Assembly (NCBI GenBank): GCA_021325145.1
Contig: JAJPHR010000003.1
Coordinates: 1 to 34,165, forward strand
Origin: Verrucomicrobiota bacterium
Lineage (GTDB): Bacteria; Verrucomicrobiota; Verrucomicrobiia; Limisphaerales; Pedosphaeraceae
Direction: 5' to 3'
DNA length: 34,165 nt
The notes under the pieces are model-generated. The model was given only the letters and a program-made list of their open reading frames with translations, did no database searches and had not been told where the DNA came from. Shown here piece by piece: positions 24,930-32,036 of the stretch; within the stretch, counting starts at the first letter, position 1; every line of letters begins with the position of its first letter. A program made the position numbers and the translations under genes.

Positions 24930-25942
24930 ATAAACGCTTGAAATCATGGCTGGTGCCCTTGCTTTGTCTTGGATTCGCCTGCCTCAATGCTCCCGCCGCC
25001 GATCCACCCGCGGGAGGCTTCCAGCTTTCTGGCGCTTCCGCGCAACGCGCCGCCTGGCAGCAGCGCCTGACGCTTGGCCCGGGCGATAGCCTTAACTTCG
25101 CGCTTTACCTCAATGATGCCGCCACCCAAACCCGCGAAAACGTAATCATCGGACCGGACGGCCGGGTTAGTTATTTGCAGGCTGTCGATATTATGGCCGC
25201 CGGCCTCACGGTCGATGAGTTGCGCGCGAAAATGGACACGGAATTGGGCAAATACTATCGCCTGCCGCGCACCATTATTACCCCCGTCACCATCGCCAGC
25301 AAAAAGTATTTCGTCCTCGGTTCCGTGGTGAATCGGGGCGTCTTTTCCATCGATCGTCCACTGACGGTTATTGAGGCCATCGGGCGCGCGGGCGGGCTTG
25401 AAACCGGCGTTTTCGATCGTAATCCGGTCGAATTGACCGATCTCTCCCGCAGTTTCATGGTTCGCCATGGCCAGAAGCTGGCGGTTGATTTCGAAAAACT
25501 TTTCCAGCAAGGCGACCTCTCGCAAAACGTCCAGATCGAACCGGATGATTATCTCTACTTTGCCTCCGCAAGCGCCAACGAAGTCTATGTCCTGGGTTAC
25601 CTCGGCCTGCCGGGCATCGTCCCTTACACGCCGAACCTGACAGCGGTCGGCGCGATCAGCACGCGCGGCGGTTTCGCGGACAAGTCGTACAAGAGCCGGG
25701 TGCTTATCGTGCGCGGCTCGCTCTCGCATCCAGAAACGTTTGTGGTCAACACGCGGGAGATCCTCAACGGCAAGGCGCCTGACTTCAAGCTCCAGCCCCG
25801 GGACATCGTTTATATTTCGCGCCGGCCATGGGCCAGGGCGGAGGAATTGCTGGATGAAGGTACCCGCGCTTTCATCGAGGCTCTGATCGTTACCTACACC
25901 GGCACCAAAGTTGGTCCCTTCATCGACCCCATCATTCACTGA
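24926..25942 (+). CDS. Wza-like polysaccharide export protein 1 (SLBB)
   Basis: 338 residues with a signal peptide (KSWLVPLLCLGFACLNAPAADP); there is no lipobox at the likely cleavage site. The Poly_export domain starts at LTLGPGDSLNFALYL and contains IIGPDGRVSYL. Two SLBB repeats follow (KYFVLGSVVNRGVFSIDRPL and VYVLGYLGLPGIVPYTPNLT), then DFKLQPRDIVYISRRPWA. These proteins form the outer-membrane exit channel for exopolysaccharide. The start overlaps the Wzz-like gene by ATGA, and the stop lies 1 base before the next start. It is similar in layout to the following gene and may form a mixed ring with it. Confidence 0.9.
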   Translation: MNKRLKSWLVPLLCLGFACLNAPAADPPAGGFQLSGASAQRAAWQQRLTLGPGDSLNFALYLNDAATQTRENVIIGPDGRVSYLQAVDIMAAGLTVDELRAKMDTELGKYYRLPRTIITPVTIASKKYFVLGSVVNRGVFSIDRPLTVIEAIGRAGGLETGVFDRNPVELTDLSRSFMVRHGQKLAVDFEKLFQQGDLSQNVQIEPDDYLYFASASANEVYVLGYLGLPGIVPYTPNLTAVGAISTRGGFADKSYKSRVLIVRGSLSHPETFVVNTREILNGKAPDFKLQPRDIVYISRRPWARAEELLDEGTRAFIEALIVTYTGTKVGPFIDPIIH

Positions 25943-25943
25943 C

Positions 25944-27191
25944 ATGAAAAAGCCTAACTTCCCTTTGTGGCCAGTACTGGCGGTTGCCTTCCTCGCGGGT
26001 TGCGCGACGGAGCCGCCGCCGAATTTCGATGGCGACCCTTTGGCGGTCAAGACCGGCAGCCCGCCGCCGGATTCCTTATTCAGCACGATGCCGCCTCCGT
26101 CCACCGCCCGGCCGCTGCCGCCGCCCAAACCCGCAACGGCGAAACCTGTGCAGCCAGTTGCACCGACACCCGCGCCGGCAGCCACCCCCGTAATTGCCGT
26201 GGCAACTCCTGCCGCCGTTCCTGAAGAGCCCAAAGCCACCGTGGTGACTGCGCCCCGGATGCTGACGGCGGATCTGCTTCGGCCGCCGGATGGTCTGTTC
26301 ACCCTTGGGCCAGGTGATCAAGTCGATATCGAAACCTTGGGTGCCACTCCCTACCGGGCGACTGCCCTGGTGGGACTCGATGGCAAAATCTATTACTCGT
26401 TCCTGCCCGGCATTGATGTCTGGGGCTTGACGCTGGGCGAATCAAAGTCGCGCATCGAAGAGGAACTATCCAAATATGTCACCCAACCCCAGGTCAGCAT
26501 CACGCTTAAGTCGGTGGGCAGCAAGTATATCTGGCTGTTGGGCCGCGTCACCAAGCCGGGAATCTATCCGCTCACCGGTTCGATGACATTGCTCGAAGCC
26601 TTGTCGCTCGCCGGTGGCACCGCCACCTCGTCCGGCAACGCCTTTAATACTCAGGATTTAGGCGACTTGCGTCATAGCTTTGTTATGCGCGACGGCCGGC
26701 CACTGCCCGTGGATTTCGCCCGTTTGCTCAAAGGCGGCGACATGTCGCAAAATATTTACCTCAAAGCGGATGATTTCGTATTCATCCCGTCCTCCCTGTC
26801 GCAGCAAGTCTACGTGCTTGGCGATGTAATTGCGCCGCATGCGGTGGCCTACGCGGATCAAATGACCGTGGTTTCCGCCATTGCCAGCGCGGGCGGAGTC
26901 GGCAAGAACGCGTACGTCTCGCATATCGGAATCGTCCGCGGCTCGCTGAGCCAGCCGCAATTGATCACGGCGGATTACGGAGCAATCATCCGCGGCCAGG
27001 CCCCGGACGTCTTGGTCGAACCCGGTGACATCGTTTACATCCCGTTGACCCCGTATCACGTGATTTCAGATTACGCCGACCTGATCGTCACCACCTTCGC
27101 CCGTGCCTGGTCGGCGAACATTGGCATCCGCGCAGTCCAGGGCAGCACCGCCGTGGGTGTCAGCGTGCCGGTGGGAGCGGTTGCTCACTGA
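25944..27191 (+). CDS. Wza-like polysaccharide export lipoprotein 2 (SLBB)
   Basis: 415 residues from ATG 25944, with a clear lipobox (VLAVAFLAGCATEPPP), so it is probably an outer-membrane lipoprotein like Wza. A proline/alanine-rich linker (about residues 30-100) is followed by the Poly_export domain (FTLGPGDQVDIETLGATPYR, LDGKIYYSFL). Two SLBB repeats come next (KYIWLLGRVTKPGIYPLTGS and VYVLGDVIAPHAVAYADQMT), and the end is VLVEPGDIVYIPLTPYHV. It parallels the preceding gene almost motif by motif, which suggests tandem duplication with one copy keeping the lipid anchor. The operon seems to end here, with a strong stem-loop 83 bases downstream. Confidence 0.9.
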   Translation: MKKPNFPLWPVLAVAFLAGCATEPPPNFDGDPLAVKTGSPPPDSLFSTMPPPSTARPLPPPKPATAKPVQPVAPTPAPAATPVIAVATPAAVPEEPKATVVTAPRMLTADLLRPPDGLFTLGPGDQVDIETLGATPYRATALVGLDGKIYYSFLPGIDVWGLTLGESKSRIEEELSKYVTQPQVSITLKSVGSKYIWLLGRVTKPGIYPLTGSMTLLEALSLAGGTATSSGNAFNTQDLGDLRHSFVMRDGRPLPVDFARLLKGGDMSQNIYLKADDFVFIPSSLSQQVYVLGDVIAPHAVAYADQMTVVSAIASAGGVGKNAYVSHIGIVRGSLSQPQLITADYGAIIRGQAPDVLVEPGDIVYIPLTPYHVISDYADLIVTTFARAWSANIGIRAVQGSTAVGVSVPVGAVAH

Positions 27192-27274
27192 GATTCGCGG
27201 CCGGCTCTGGATTCTAAACGATTCCGAAGCAGCGACGTATTGATCGAAGGCGCCGATGGACGCGCCTGGGTCTT

Positions 27275-27298
27275 GAGCGGAATGCAAACATTCCGCTC
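27275..27298 (+). terminator. Perfect 10-bp stem-loop after the export operon
   Basis: GAGCGGAATG (27275-27284) and CATTCCGCTC (27289-27298) are perfectly complementary with a CAAA loop. It sits 83 bases after the last export gene and before the sigma factor gene. No T run follows, so it could be a hairpin stop that needs help, an RNA-stability element, or an interspersed repeat. Confidence 0.45.
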
Positions 27299-27423
27299 TC
27301 GCTGTTGGTGCTTCTCGCGTTCGCGCAAGTTGGAGCGTCGGCCTTCACGGCAATTACTTTGGACTGCGAAAGCTTCGCGTTGGCTGGTCAAAAAAATCTT
27401 TTTGTAAAAAATCGTTTCGTGAC

Positions 27424-27455
27424 TTGACTAAGCGCCGCCGGAGCAACACTATTTT
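27424..27455 (+). promoter_or_regulatory. Possible promoter of the sigma factor gene
   Basis: TTGACT (27424-27429) is a good -35 box. The best -10 candidates are CACTAT (spacing 17) or TATTTT (spacing 20), both imperfect. If real, transcription would begin after ATG 27456 and favour ATG 27498 as the start. The rest of 27192-27455 holds only the stem-loop at 27275. Confidence 0.3.
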
Positions 27456-27497
27456 ATGACCATCATCGTGGTCCATCGAGCGCGGCGAATCGAGACT

Positions 27498-29330
27498 ATG
27501 GCGAAATCGAAGAAGAACCCTGACGGCGGGTCAGGTGGCAACCCGGTCCCTTCGGCTATTTCCAATCCATCCGACACAACTACACGCGTGGCTGACATTG
27601 AGGCGGCGGCTGTGCGCGCCAACGGCTCCGGTTCCGCCACGAACGGCGCGCACCCGGAGGACTCCGCTCAATCGCCTCTGCGCGCAGGCGGGCCTTCCCC
27701 GAAATCCGCCGTCGGACTCGCGGAGAAGGTGAAGGAACTTGTCCGTCTCGCCCAGGAGCAGGGTTATCTGACTTACAGCGACGTCAATGACGCGCTGCCC
27801 GACAACATTGTCACAGCGGAGGAACTCGACGAGGTCTGCTCCAAACTGCGCAATCTCGAAATCGAAATTGTGGACCAGGCGGAGGTGGACCGGGTTAAAC
27901 AGCCGGAACAAGAAGAGGAGGAAGACCGCAACCGGCTGGATATTCTCGATGATCCGGTCCGGATGTACCTCAAGCAAATGGGCCAGGTGCCGCTCCTGAC
28001 CCGCGAGCAGGAAGTGACAATTTCCAAGCGCATCGAGGAGGCTGAGGCCTTGCTGCGGCAGACCCTTTGCGGTTTCGGCTTTGCGGGCAAGGAACATATC
28101 GCGCTCGCGGAAAAACTCCTCAGCGAACCGCCCAAGGAACGCTTTGACCGGGTGATTGTGGACAAAAAGGTCGAAGGCCGGGAGGACCACCTCAAGGCGC
28201 TGCGCAAGCTCATCAAAAAGGTCCGGCTCCTGGATCAGGAAGTGGATGAGAAATACCTGCGCTTTCGCAATACGCCCGCGGGCAAATCCGCGCCGGCCCT
28301 GGCTGCGTTTCGGAAAGCAGACCAGAAGCTCCAGAAAAACTTCGTCCGATTTTATTACAAGCAGCGGGTGATTGAGGAGATGGCCCTGGTCGCGGAAAAC
28401 ATCCGTGACAAGATTCAACTCAGCCTCCGTATCGTCAACGAATGGGAGGAAAAGGGCAGGCCAGCGGCGCTCCTGCCGGTCGTTGAACCCGAGCAGCGCA
28501 AGATTGCGGCGCTGGAGGAGTTTGTGCGCATGCCTCACGCCGACTATTTGAATGCGTACGAACTACTGAAGCGCGCCACGTTCAAAGCCAACGCGGCCAA
28601 AACGGAAATGGTCGAGGCCAACCTGCGCCTGGTCATTTCCATCGCCAAAAAATACACCAACCGCGGCCTTTCCTTCCTCGATTTGATCCAGGAAGGGAAC
28701 ATGGGGTTGATGAAGGCGGTCGAAAAGTTCGAGTATCGCCGCGGCTATAAATTCTCCACCTACGCCACGTGGTGGATCCGCCAGGCGATCACCCGGGCCA
28801 TTGCGGACCAAGCCCGCACCATCCGCATCCCGGTCCATATGATCGAGACGATCAACAAACTGATGCGGATCCAAAAACGCTTGATTCAGGATTTTGGCCG
28901 CGAGCCGACCCCGGACGAGATCGCCGAGGAACTGCAGATTCCCGTCGAGCGGGTGCGGGCTGTTTTGAAAATGGCCCAGCAGCCCATCTCGCTGCAATCC
29001 CCGGTCGGCGACGCTGAAGACACCAGTTTCGGCGATTTCATCGAGGACAAAACGAGCGAGAACCCGTCCGAGATTACCAGCTTCAGCCTTTTGAAAGACA
29101 AGCTGGGGGACGTGCTGTCCAGCCTCAATGGGCGCGAACGCAAAGTTCTGGAATTGCGCTTTGGGCTCGGCGACGGTTACGCTCGGACCTTGGAGGAAGT
29201 CGGCAAGCAGTTCAAAGTAACCCGCGAGCGCATCCGGCAGATCGAAGCGAAGGCGCTACGCAAAATGCGCCATCCCACCCGCATCCGCCAATTGCAAGGC
29301 TTCCTGGAACTTCAAGAGCAGGTCGAGTAA
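27498..29330 (+). CDS. rpoD: Primary RNA polymerase sigma factor (RpoD/SigA)
   Basis: 610 residues from ATG 27498 ([14 protein letters not shown]); the upstream in-frame ATG 27456 would add 14 residues and overlap the candidate promoter. Region 1.1 is visible ([20 protein letters not shown]), as is region 1.2 ([20 protein letters not shown]). A non-conserved region of about 250 residues follows, then region 2 with the core sequence [33 protein letters not shown] and [10 protein letters not shown]. Region 3 and region 4 follow ([37 protein letters not shown]). All features of a group 1 housekeeping sigma factor are present. It ends convergent with a C39-like peptidase gene. Confidence 0.95.
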   Translation: MAKSKKNPDGGSGGNPVPSAISNPSDTTTRVADIEAAAVRANGSGSATNGAHPEDSAQSPLRAGGPSPKSAVGLAEKVKELVRLAQEQGYLTYSDVNDALPDNIVTAEELDEVCSKLRNLEIEIVDQAEVDRVKQPEQEEEEDRNRLDILDDPVRMYLKQMGQVPLLTREQEVTISKRIEEAEALLRQTLCGFGFAGKEHIALAEKLLSEPPKERFDRVIVDKKVEGREDHLKALRKLIKKVRLLDQEVDEKYLRFRNTPAGKSAPALAAFRKADQKLQKNFVRFYYKQRVIEEMALVAENIRDKIQLSLRIVNEWEEKGRPAALLPVVEPEQRKIAALEEFVRMPHADYLNAYELLKRATFKANAAKTEMVEANLRLVISIAKKYTNRGLSFLDLIQEGNMGLMKAVEKFEYRRGYKFSTYATWWIRQAITRAIADQARTIRIPVHMIETINKLMRIQKRLIQDFGREPTPDEIAEELQIPVERVRAVLKMAQQPISLQSPVGDAEDTSFGDFIEDKTSENPSEITSFSLLKDKLGDVLSSLNGRERKVLELRFGLGDGYARTLEEVGKQFKVTRERIRQIEAKALRKMRHPTRIRQLQGFLELQEQVE

Positions 29331-29343
29331 TCGGTTCAGGAGC

Positions 29344-29361
29344 GCGGGCATTCCTGTCCGC
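29344..29361. terminator. Hairpin between convergent rpoD and peptidase genes
   Basis: GCGGGC (29344-29349) pairs with GTCCGC (29356-29361) with one G-T pair and a 6-base loop, in the 33-base gap between two convergent stops. No T run on either side, so a bidirectional terminator role is only suggested by position. Confidence 0.3.
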
Positions 29362-29363
29362 TG

Positions 29364-30176
29364 TTACTGGCGCGACAATGTAATGCCGCAGAAGTACCAA
29401 ATCTTGGCGAACTCTTGAGGCGACATTTCAGTCAACCCATTTAGAGGGTCCGCTATAATCACTTTCTCGTCGCGAATTGCCCGAACTGTGACGTAGTGAT
29501 CCAGCATCAAGTTGAAGTTTATGACAACAAGAGTGGGACCGCAGGACTTCAATTCGGAAAGGCTATCGAACAAGCGGTATTTGCAAGTCAGGCCTTCAGC
29601 GCCGTAGCGTTTCTGGAGCGCCGCCGCCAGGATGTCGGGCTGTGTTCCGATGGCGGGGGTCGTGTGGGCCAGGATGGCCAGTTCTCCTTCTTCGGCCTTG
29701 AATCCAATCTTCCGCAACACGGTCACGGCGGCGGCCGGCCCGCAGGTATATTCGGTGCTTTGCCGACAGACGCCGTCCTGATCGACGCGGGTCCTCAGGT
29801 GGGACAGTTGCTGAAGATAGAATGCCGGAGCGAGAAAAGGCCAGACGGAAACCAGGCTGACGACAGTCACCATCAACAGCGCAACGACGGCGCGATCTCG
29901 TTTGCGCGGCAGCCGGGACAATGGCGTGGTCAAAACCATGGTGCTGATGAATCCAATGATGGCAAACTTCGTTCGGCCTGCCATCATCCAGGAAATCGGC
30001 GGGGTGAAAGCAAAAGCTGCGTAGCGGGCGCCGGCAGCGTATAGGACCGCCATCATCAGCGGAACGAAGTAACCCACCAGCCACCATCGGCCCGGACGGC
30101 GTGAAAACCACGCTCCAAGGAAAACTCCCACGCCTGCCAGGCAAGCAACCCCGAACGATTCAACCCACGGAGTCAT
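29364..30176 (-). CDS. Membrane-anchored C39-like cysteine peptidase
   Basis: 270 residues. The N-terminal half has about four membrane segments (residues 5-23, 33-58, 70-85 and 97-120). The C-terminal half is a C39-type papain-fold domain: Q139 and C145 in CRQSTEYTCGPAA, H227 in LDHYVTVRAI and D243 in IADPLNG. The Gln-x5-Cys spacing matches the oxyanion Gln and catalytic Cys of C39 peptidases. C39 domains usually sit at the N-terminus of bacteriocin ABC exporters and cut double-glycine leaders; here no ABC domain is present and the order is membrane part then peptidase. Substrate unknown. It lies downstream of the DUF885 gene, separated by a repeat element. Confidence 0.82.
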   Translation of the reverse strand: MTPWVESFGVACLAGVGVFLGAWFSRRPGRWWLVGYFVPLMMAVLYAAGARYAAFAFTPPISWMMAGRTKFAIIGFISTMVLTTPLSRLPRKRDRAVVALLMVTVVSLVSVWPFLAPAFYLQQLSHLRTRVDQDGVCRQSTEYTCGPAAAVTVLRKIGFKAEEGELAILAHTTPAIGTQPDILAAALQKRYGAEGLTCKYRLFDSLSELKSCGPTLVVINFNLMLDHYVTVRAIRDEKVIIADPLNGLTEMSPQEFAKIWYFCGITLSRQ

Positions 30177-30213
30177 TAATCAAGTTGAGAGCTTGCCCCA
30201 TGCCACCTTGATT

Positions 30214-30322
30214 AATGACCAATGGCCAGTGTCAAATGCCCAAAGAAAATCCAAGGTCCAAGCCCCAATTAGGACTTGGGTTTGGCCATTCCTCGATCCT
30301 CTGGCGTTGGACATTGAGCATT
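30214..30322. repeat. Imperfect inverted-repeat element between DUF885 and peptidase genes
   Basis: AATGACCAATGGCCA (30214-30228) and TGGACATTGAGCATT (30308-30322) are complementary at 12 of 15 positions. Inside lie CCAAGGTCCAAGCCCC and ACTTGGGTTTGG, which can also pair in part. The left arm matches the repeat at 7324-7354 (15 of 17 bases). It occupies most of the gap between two minus-strand genes. Confidence 0.6.
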
Positions 30323-30325
30323 ATT

Positions 30326-31930
30326 TTACTCCAACCCGTATTTCTCCAACCACGCCTGAGGCAGGGTGCCGAAGCTCAGCAGCCAGTCGTTGAACTTTTG
30401 CAAGGTCCAACCGCGACCGGTCATCAAGCGTTGGCGCAGGCGCTCGTTTTCGAGGCGGCCCAGCCAGTAGCTCATCGGGACGGAAGGCGAGCCGGTGTAC
30501 CAATTCACGTCGGCCTCGGCGCGGGCGCGGGTGAAGCCGAGGTGTTTTCGCATGTGCGCAACGGCCTGATCGTAACTGTAGCGGCGGGTTTGCAGGCGCA
30601 GATCGACGAGGATGCGGTGGCACCGCCACAGGGCATCGTGCAGTTGCTGGACTTGCAGCCAGGGAGAGCGGTCGATCTTGAGATCCACCATCATCTGTTC
30701 GCACCAAAGCGTCCAGCCTTCGTAAAAGACGGCGTGCGCAAAGAGCCGCCGCCATTTGCGTGGATGCTGATTGGCGGTGGCGAATTGCAGATGATGGCCG
30801 GGATAGGCTTCGTGGGCGCAGGTAAGACTGAGGCCGAAATGCTGCTGCCGCTCGGCCAGCTTTTCGGCTTCCGTGGTCTTGGTCACGCTCAGATCATTCA
30901 CCCAGAAAATGCCGCGCTGGCGTTTTTCGAATGCGCCCGGTTGGGAGTAGGCGGCAGTCGGAAAAAGATGGCGCATGAACTCGGGGACGGGGCGCACGTC
31001 CAGCGTTTCCCCGCGCGGAAAAGTAACGGCCTTGGCGGAACGAAAGGCGGCGGCGATGCGTTGAGTTTCCCGCCGGTAGAGGCCCAGAAGATCGTCGCCC
31101 GGATTCCAGGCTGCGCGAGCCTGGCGGATAATTTCGTCGGCCGGCTTGTTGCGGCCAAATTTACGGGCCGCTTGCTGGAGCAGGCTCCCGACCCGCGCTA
31201 CCTCACTCAACGCCAGAGCCTCGATTTGACCCAGCGAATAGTCCAAGCCGAGTTGGTCGCGCACGCGGCGTTGCAAGATGGCTTCGCCCACGGCGAACGA
31301 TCCCGTCGGAGCCAGCGGACGGGATTTGACACATTTCACATAGGCGGCGAAGGCCCTTTGAGCGCCGGCTATTCGTGAAGCATCGGAGGGAACCGGCCGG
31401 GCCTGTTTGAGGAACGCGCCAACCGCGTCGAATAACGCGCCAGCGCCGGCGGCAGTTTGTTCCATGATCTTGCGCCACACGCGTTCCGGGCGATCAATCA
31501 GCAAGGCGGCTTCGGCGAGGTAACGCGGCGTTTCCCGGAGGAGAGAACGGAGATTGCGGGCCACGACTTGCGGTTCGTCCTCGCCGCGCTGAAGTTCGTG
31601 CAGCAGGATGTTAAGCACCGAATCGAGGGCGCCGGGATCAAGCCGATGTCGCCCGCGCTCGAAGTCTTCACACTCGCGCAGCAGCAGGCTGCGGAGGGCG
31701 AGGCGATCCAACTGTTGCTCGCGCGAAAGCTCGCGCGGGGACAGGCGATCAAGCTGGGCGAGAGCTTGCTGGCGGCGCTTCTGTTGTTTGGCTTCGAACG
31801 CCAGACTGGCATGGCCGAGTTTGCCGCGCGCGCTTTGAATGCCGGCCACCGCTGCGTAGGTGGGATTATCGGCGAGCACGGCTTCGAAATATCGATCCAA
31901 TAAGCCTTCAAACAAAGAGGATGTGTTCAT
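30326..31930 (-). CDS. DUF885 family protein, probable metallohydrolase
   Basis: 534 residues from ATG 31930; the frame stays open upstream to 32035 but without a convincing start. DUF885 proteins are alpha-helical and resemble zinc metallopeptidases. The putative metal site is visible as H373-E374 and H379 in HEAYPGHHLQF, with E404 in FYEGWTLWCEQ. Other family features are LSREQQLDRLALR near the N-terminus and GSPSVPMSYWLGR with the RxxAEADVNWY region near the C-terminus. No signal peptide is seen, unlike many DUF885 members, so it is probably cytoplasmic. Its substrate is unknown; peptidase activity is inferred from the fold. It is divergent from rnr, sharing a gap of 106 bases. Confidence 0.88.
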   Translation of the reverse strand: MNTSSLFEGLLDRYFEAVLADNPTYAAVAGIQSARGKLGHASLAFEAKQQKRRQQALAQLDRLSPRELSREQQLDRLALRSLLLRECEDFERGRHRLDPGALDSVLNILLHELQRGEDEPQVVARNLRSLLRETPRYLAEAALLIDRPERVWRKIMEQTAAGAGALFDAVGAFLKQARPVPSDASRIAGAQRAFAAYVKCVKSRPLAPTGSFAVGEAILQRRVRDQLGLDYSLGQIEALALSEVARVGSLLQQAARKFGRNKPADEIIRQARAAWNPGDDLLGLYRRETQRIAAAFRSAKAVTFPRGETLDVRPVPEFMRHLFPTAAYSQPGAFEKRQRGIFWVNDLSVTKTTEAEKLAERQQHFGLSLTCAHEAYPGHHLQFATANQHPRKWRRLFAHAVFYEGWTLWCEQMMVDLKIDRSPWLQVQQLHDALWRCHRILVDLRLQTRRYSYDQAVAHMRKHLGFTRARAEADVNWYTGSPSVPMSYWLGRLENERLRQRLMTGRGWTLQKFNDWLLSFGTLPQAWLEKYGLE

Positions 31931-31963
31931 TATCAGGCAGTAAGAAGCCACACGCAGGCCAGA

Positions 31964-31993
31964 TTGGCGAATTTTAAATTGCCGGCGTGTAAT
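31964..31993 (+). promoter_or_regulatory. Possible sigma-70 promoter for rnr
   Basis: TTGGCG (31964-31969) and TGTAAT (31988-31993) are 18 bases apart, with a 5/6 match at the -10 and 4/6 at the -35. A start about 37 bases before the ATG would be usual. Confidence 0.4.
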
Positions 31994-32036
31994 TGCACTG
32001 GTCAATCGAGGCGGTGCTGTTATTGTCTCAAACAAA

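Noticed and set aside
24944..26302. A 452-residue minus-strand open frame across the two export genes
   Set aside because: It covers two clear Wza-like genes in the opposite direction and reads as glycine/alanine-rich low complexity, typical of a shadow frame.
30215..31378. A 387-residue plus-strand open frame opposite the DUF885 gene
   Set aside because: It is antisense to DUF885 with its HExxPGHH site, and its start lies in the repeat element.
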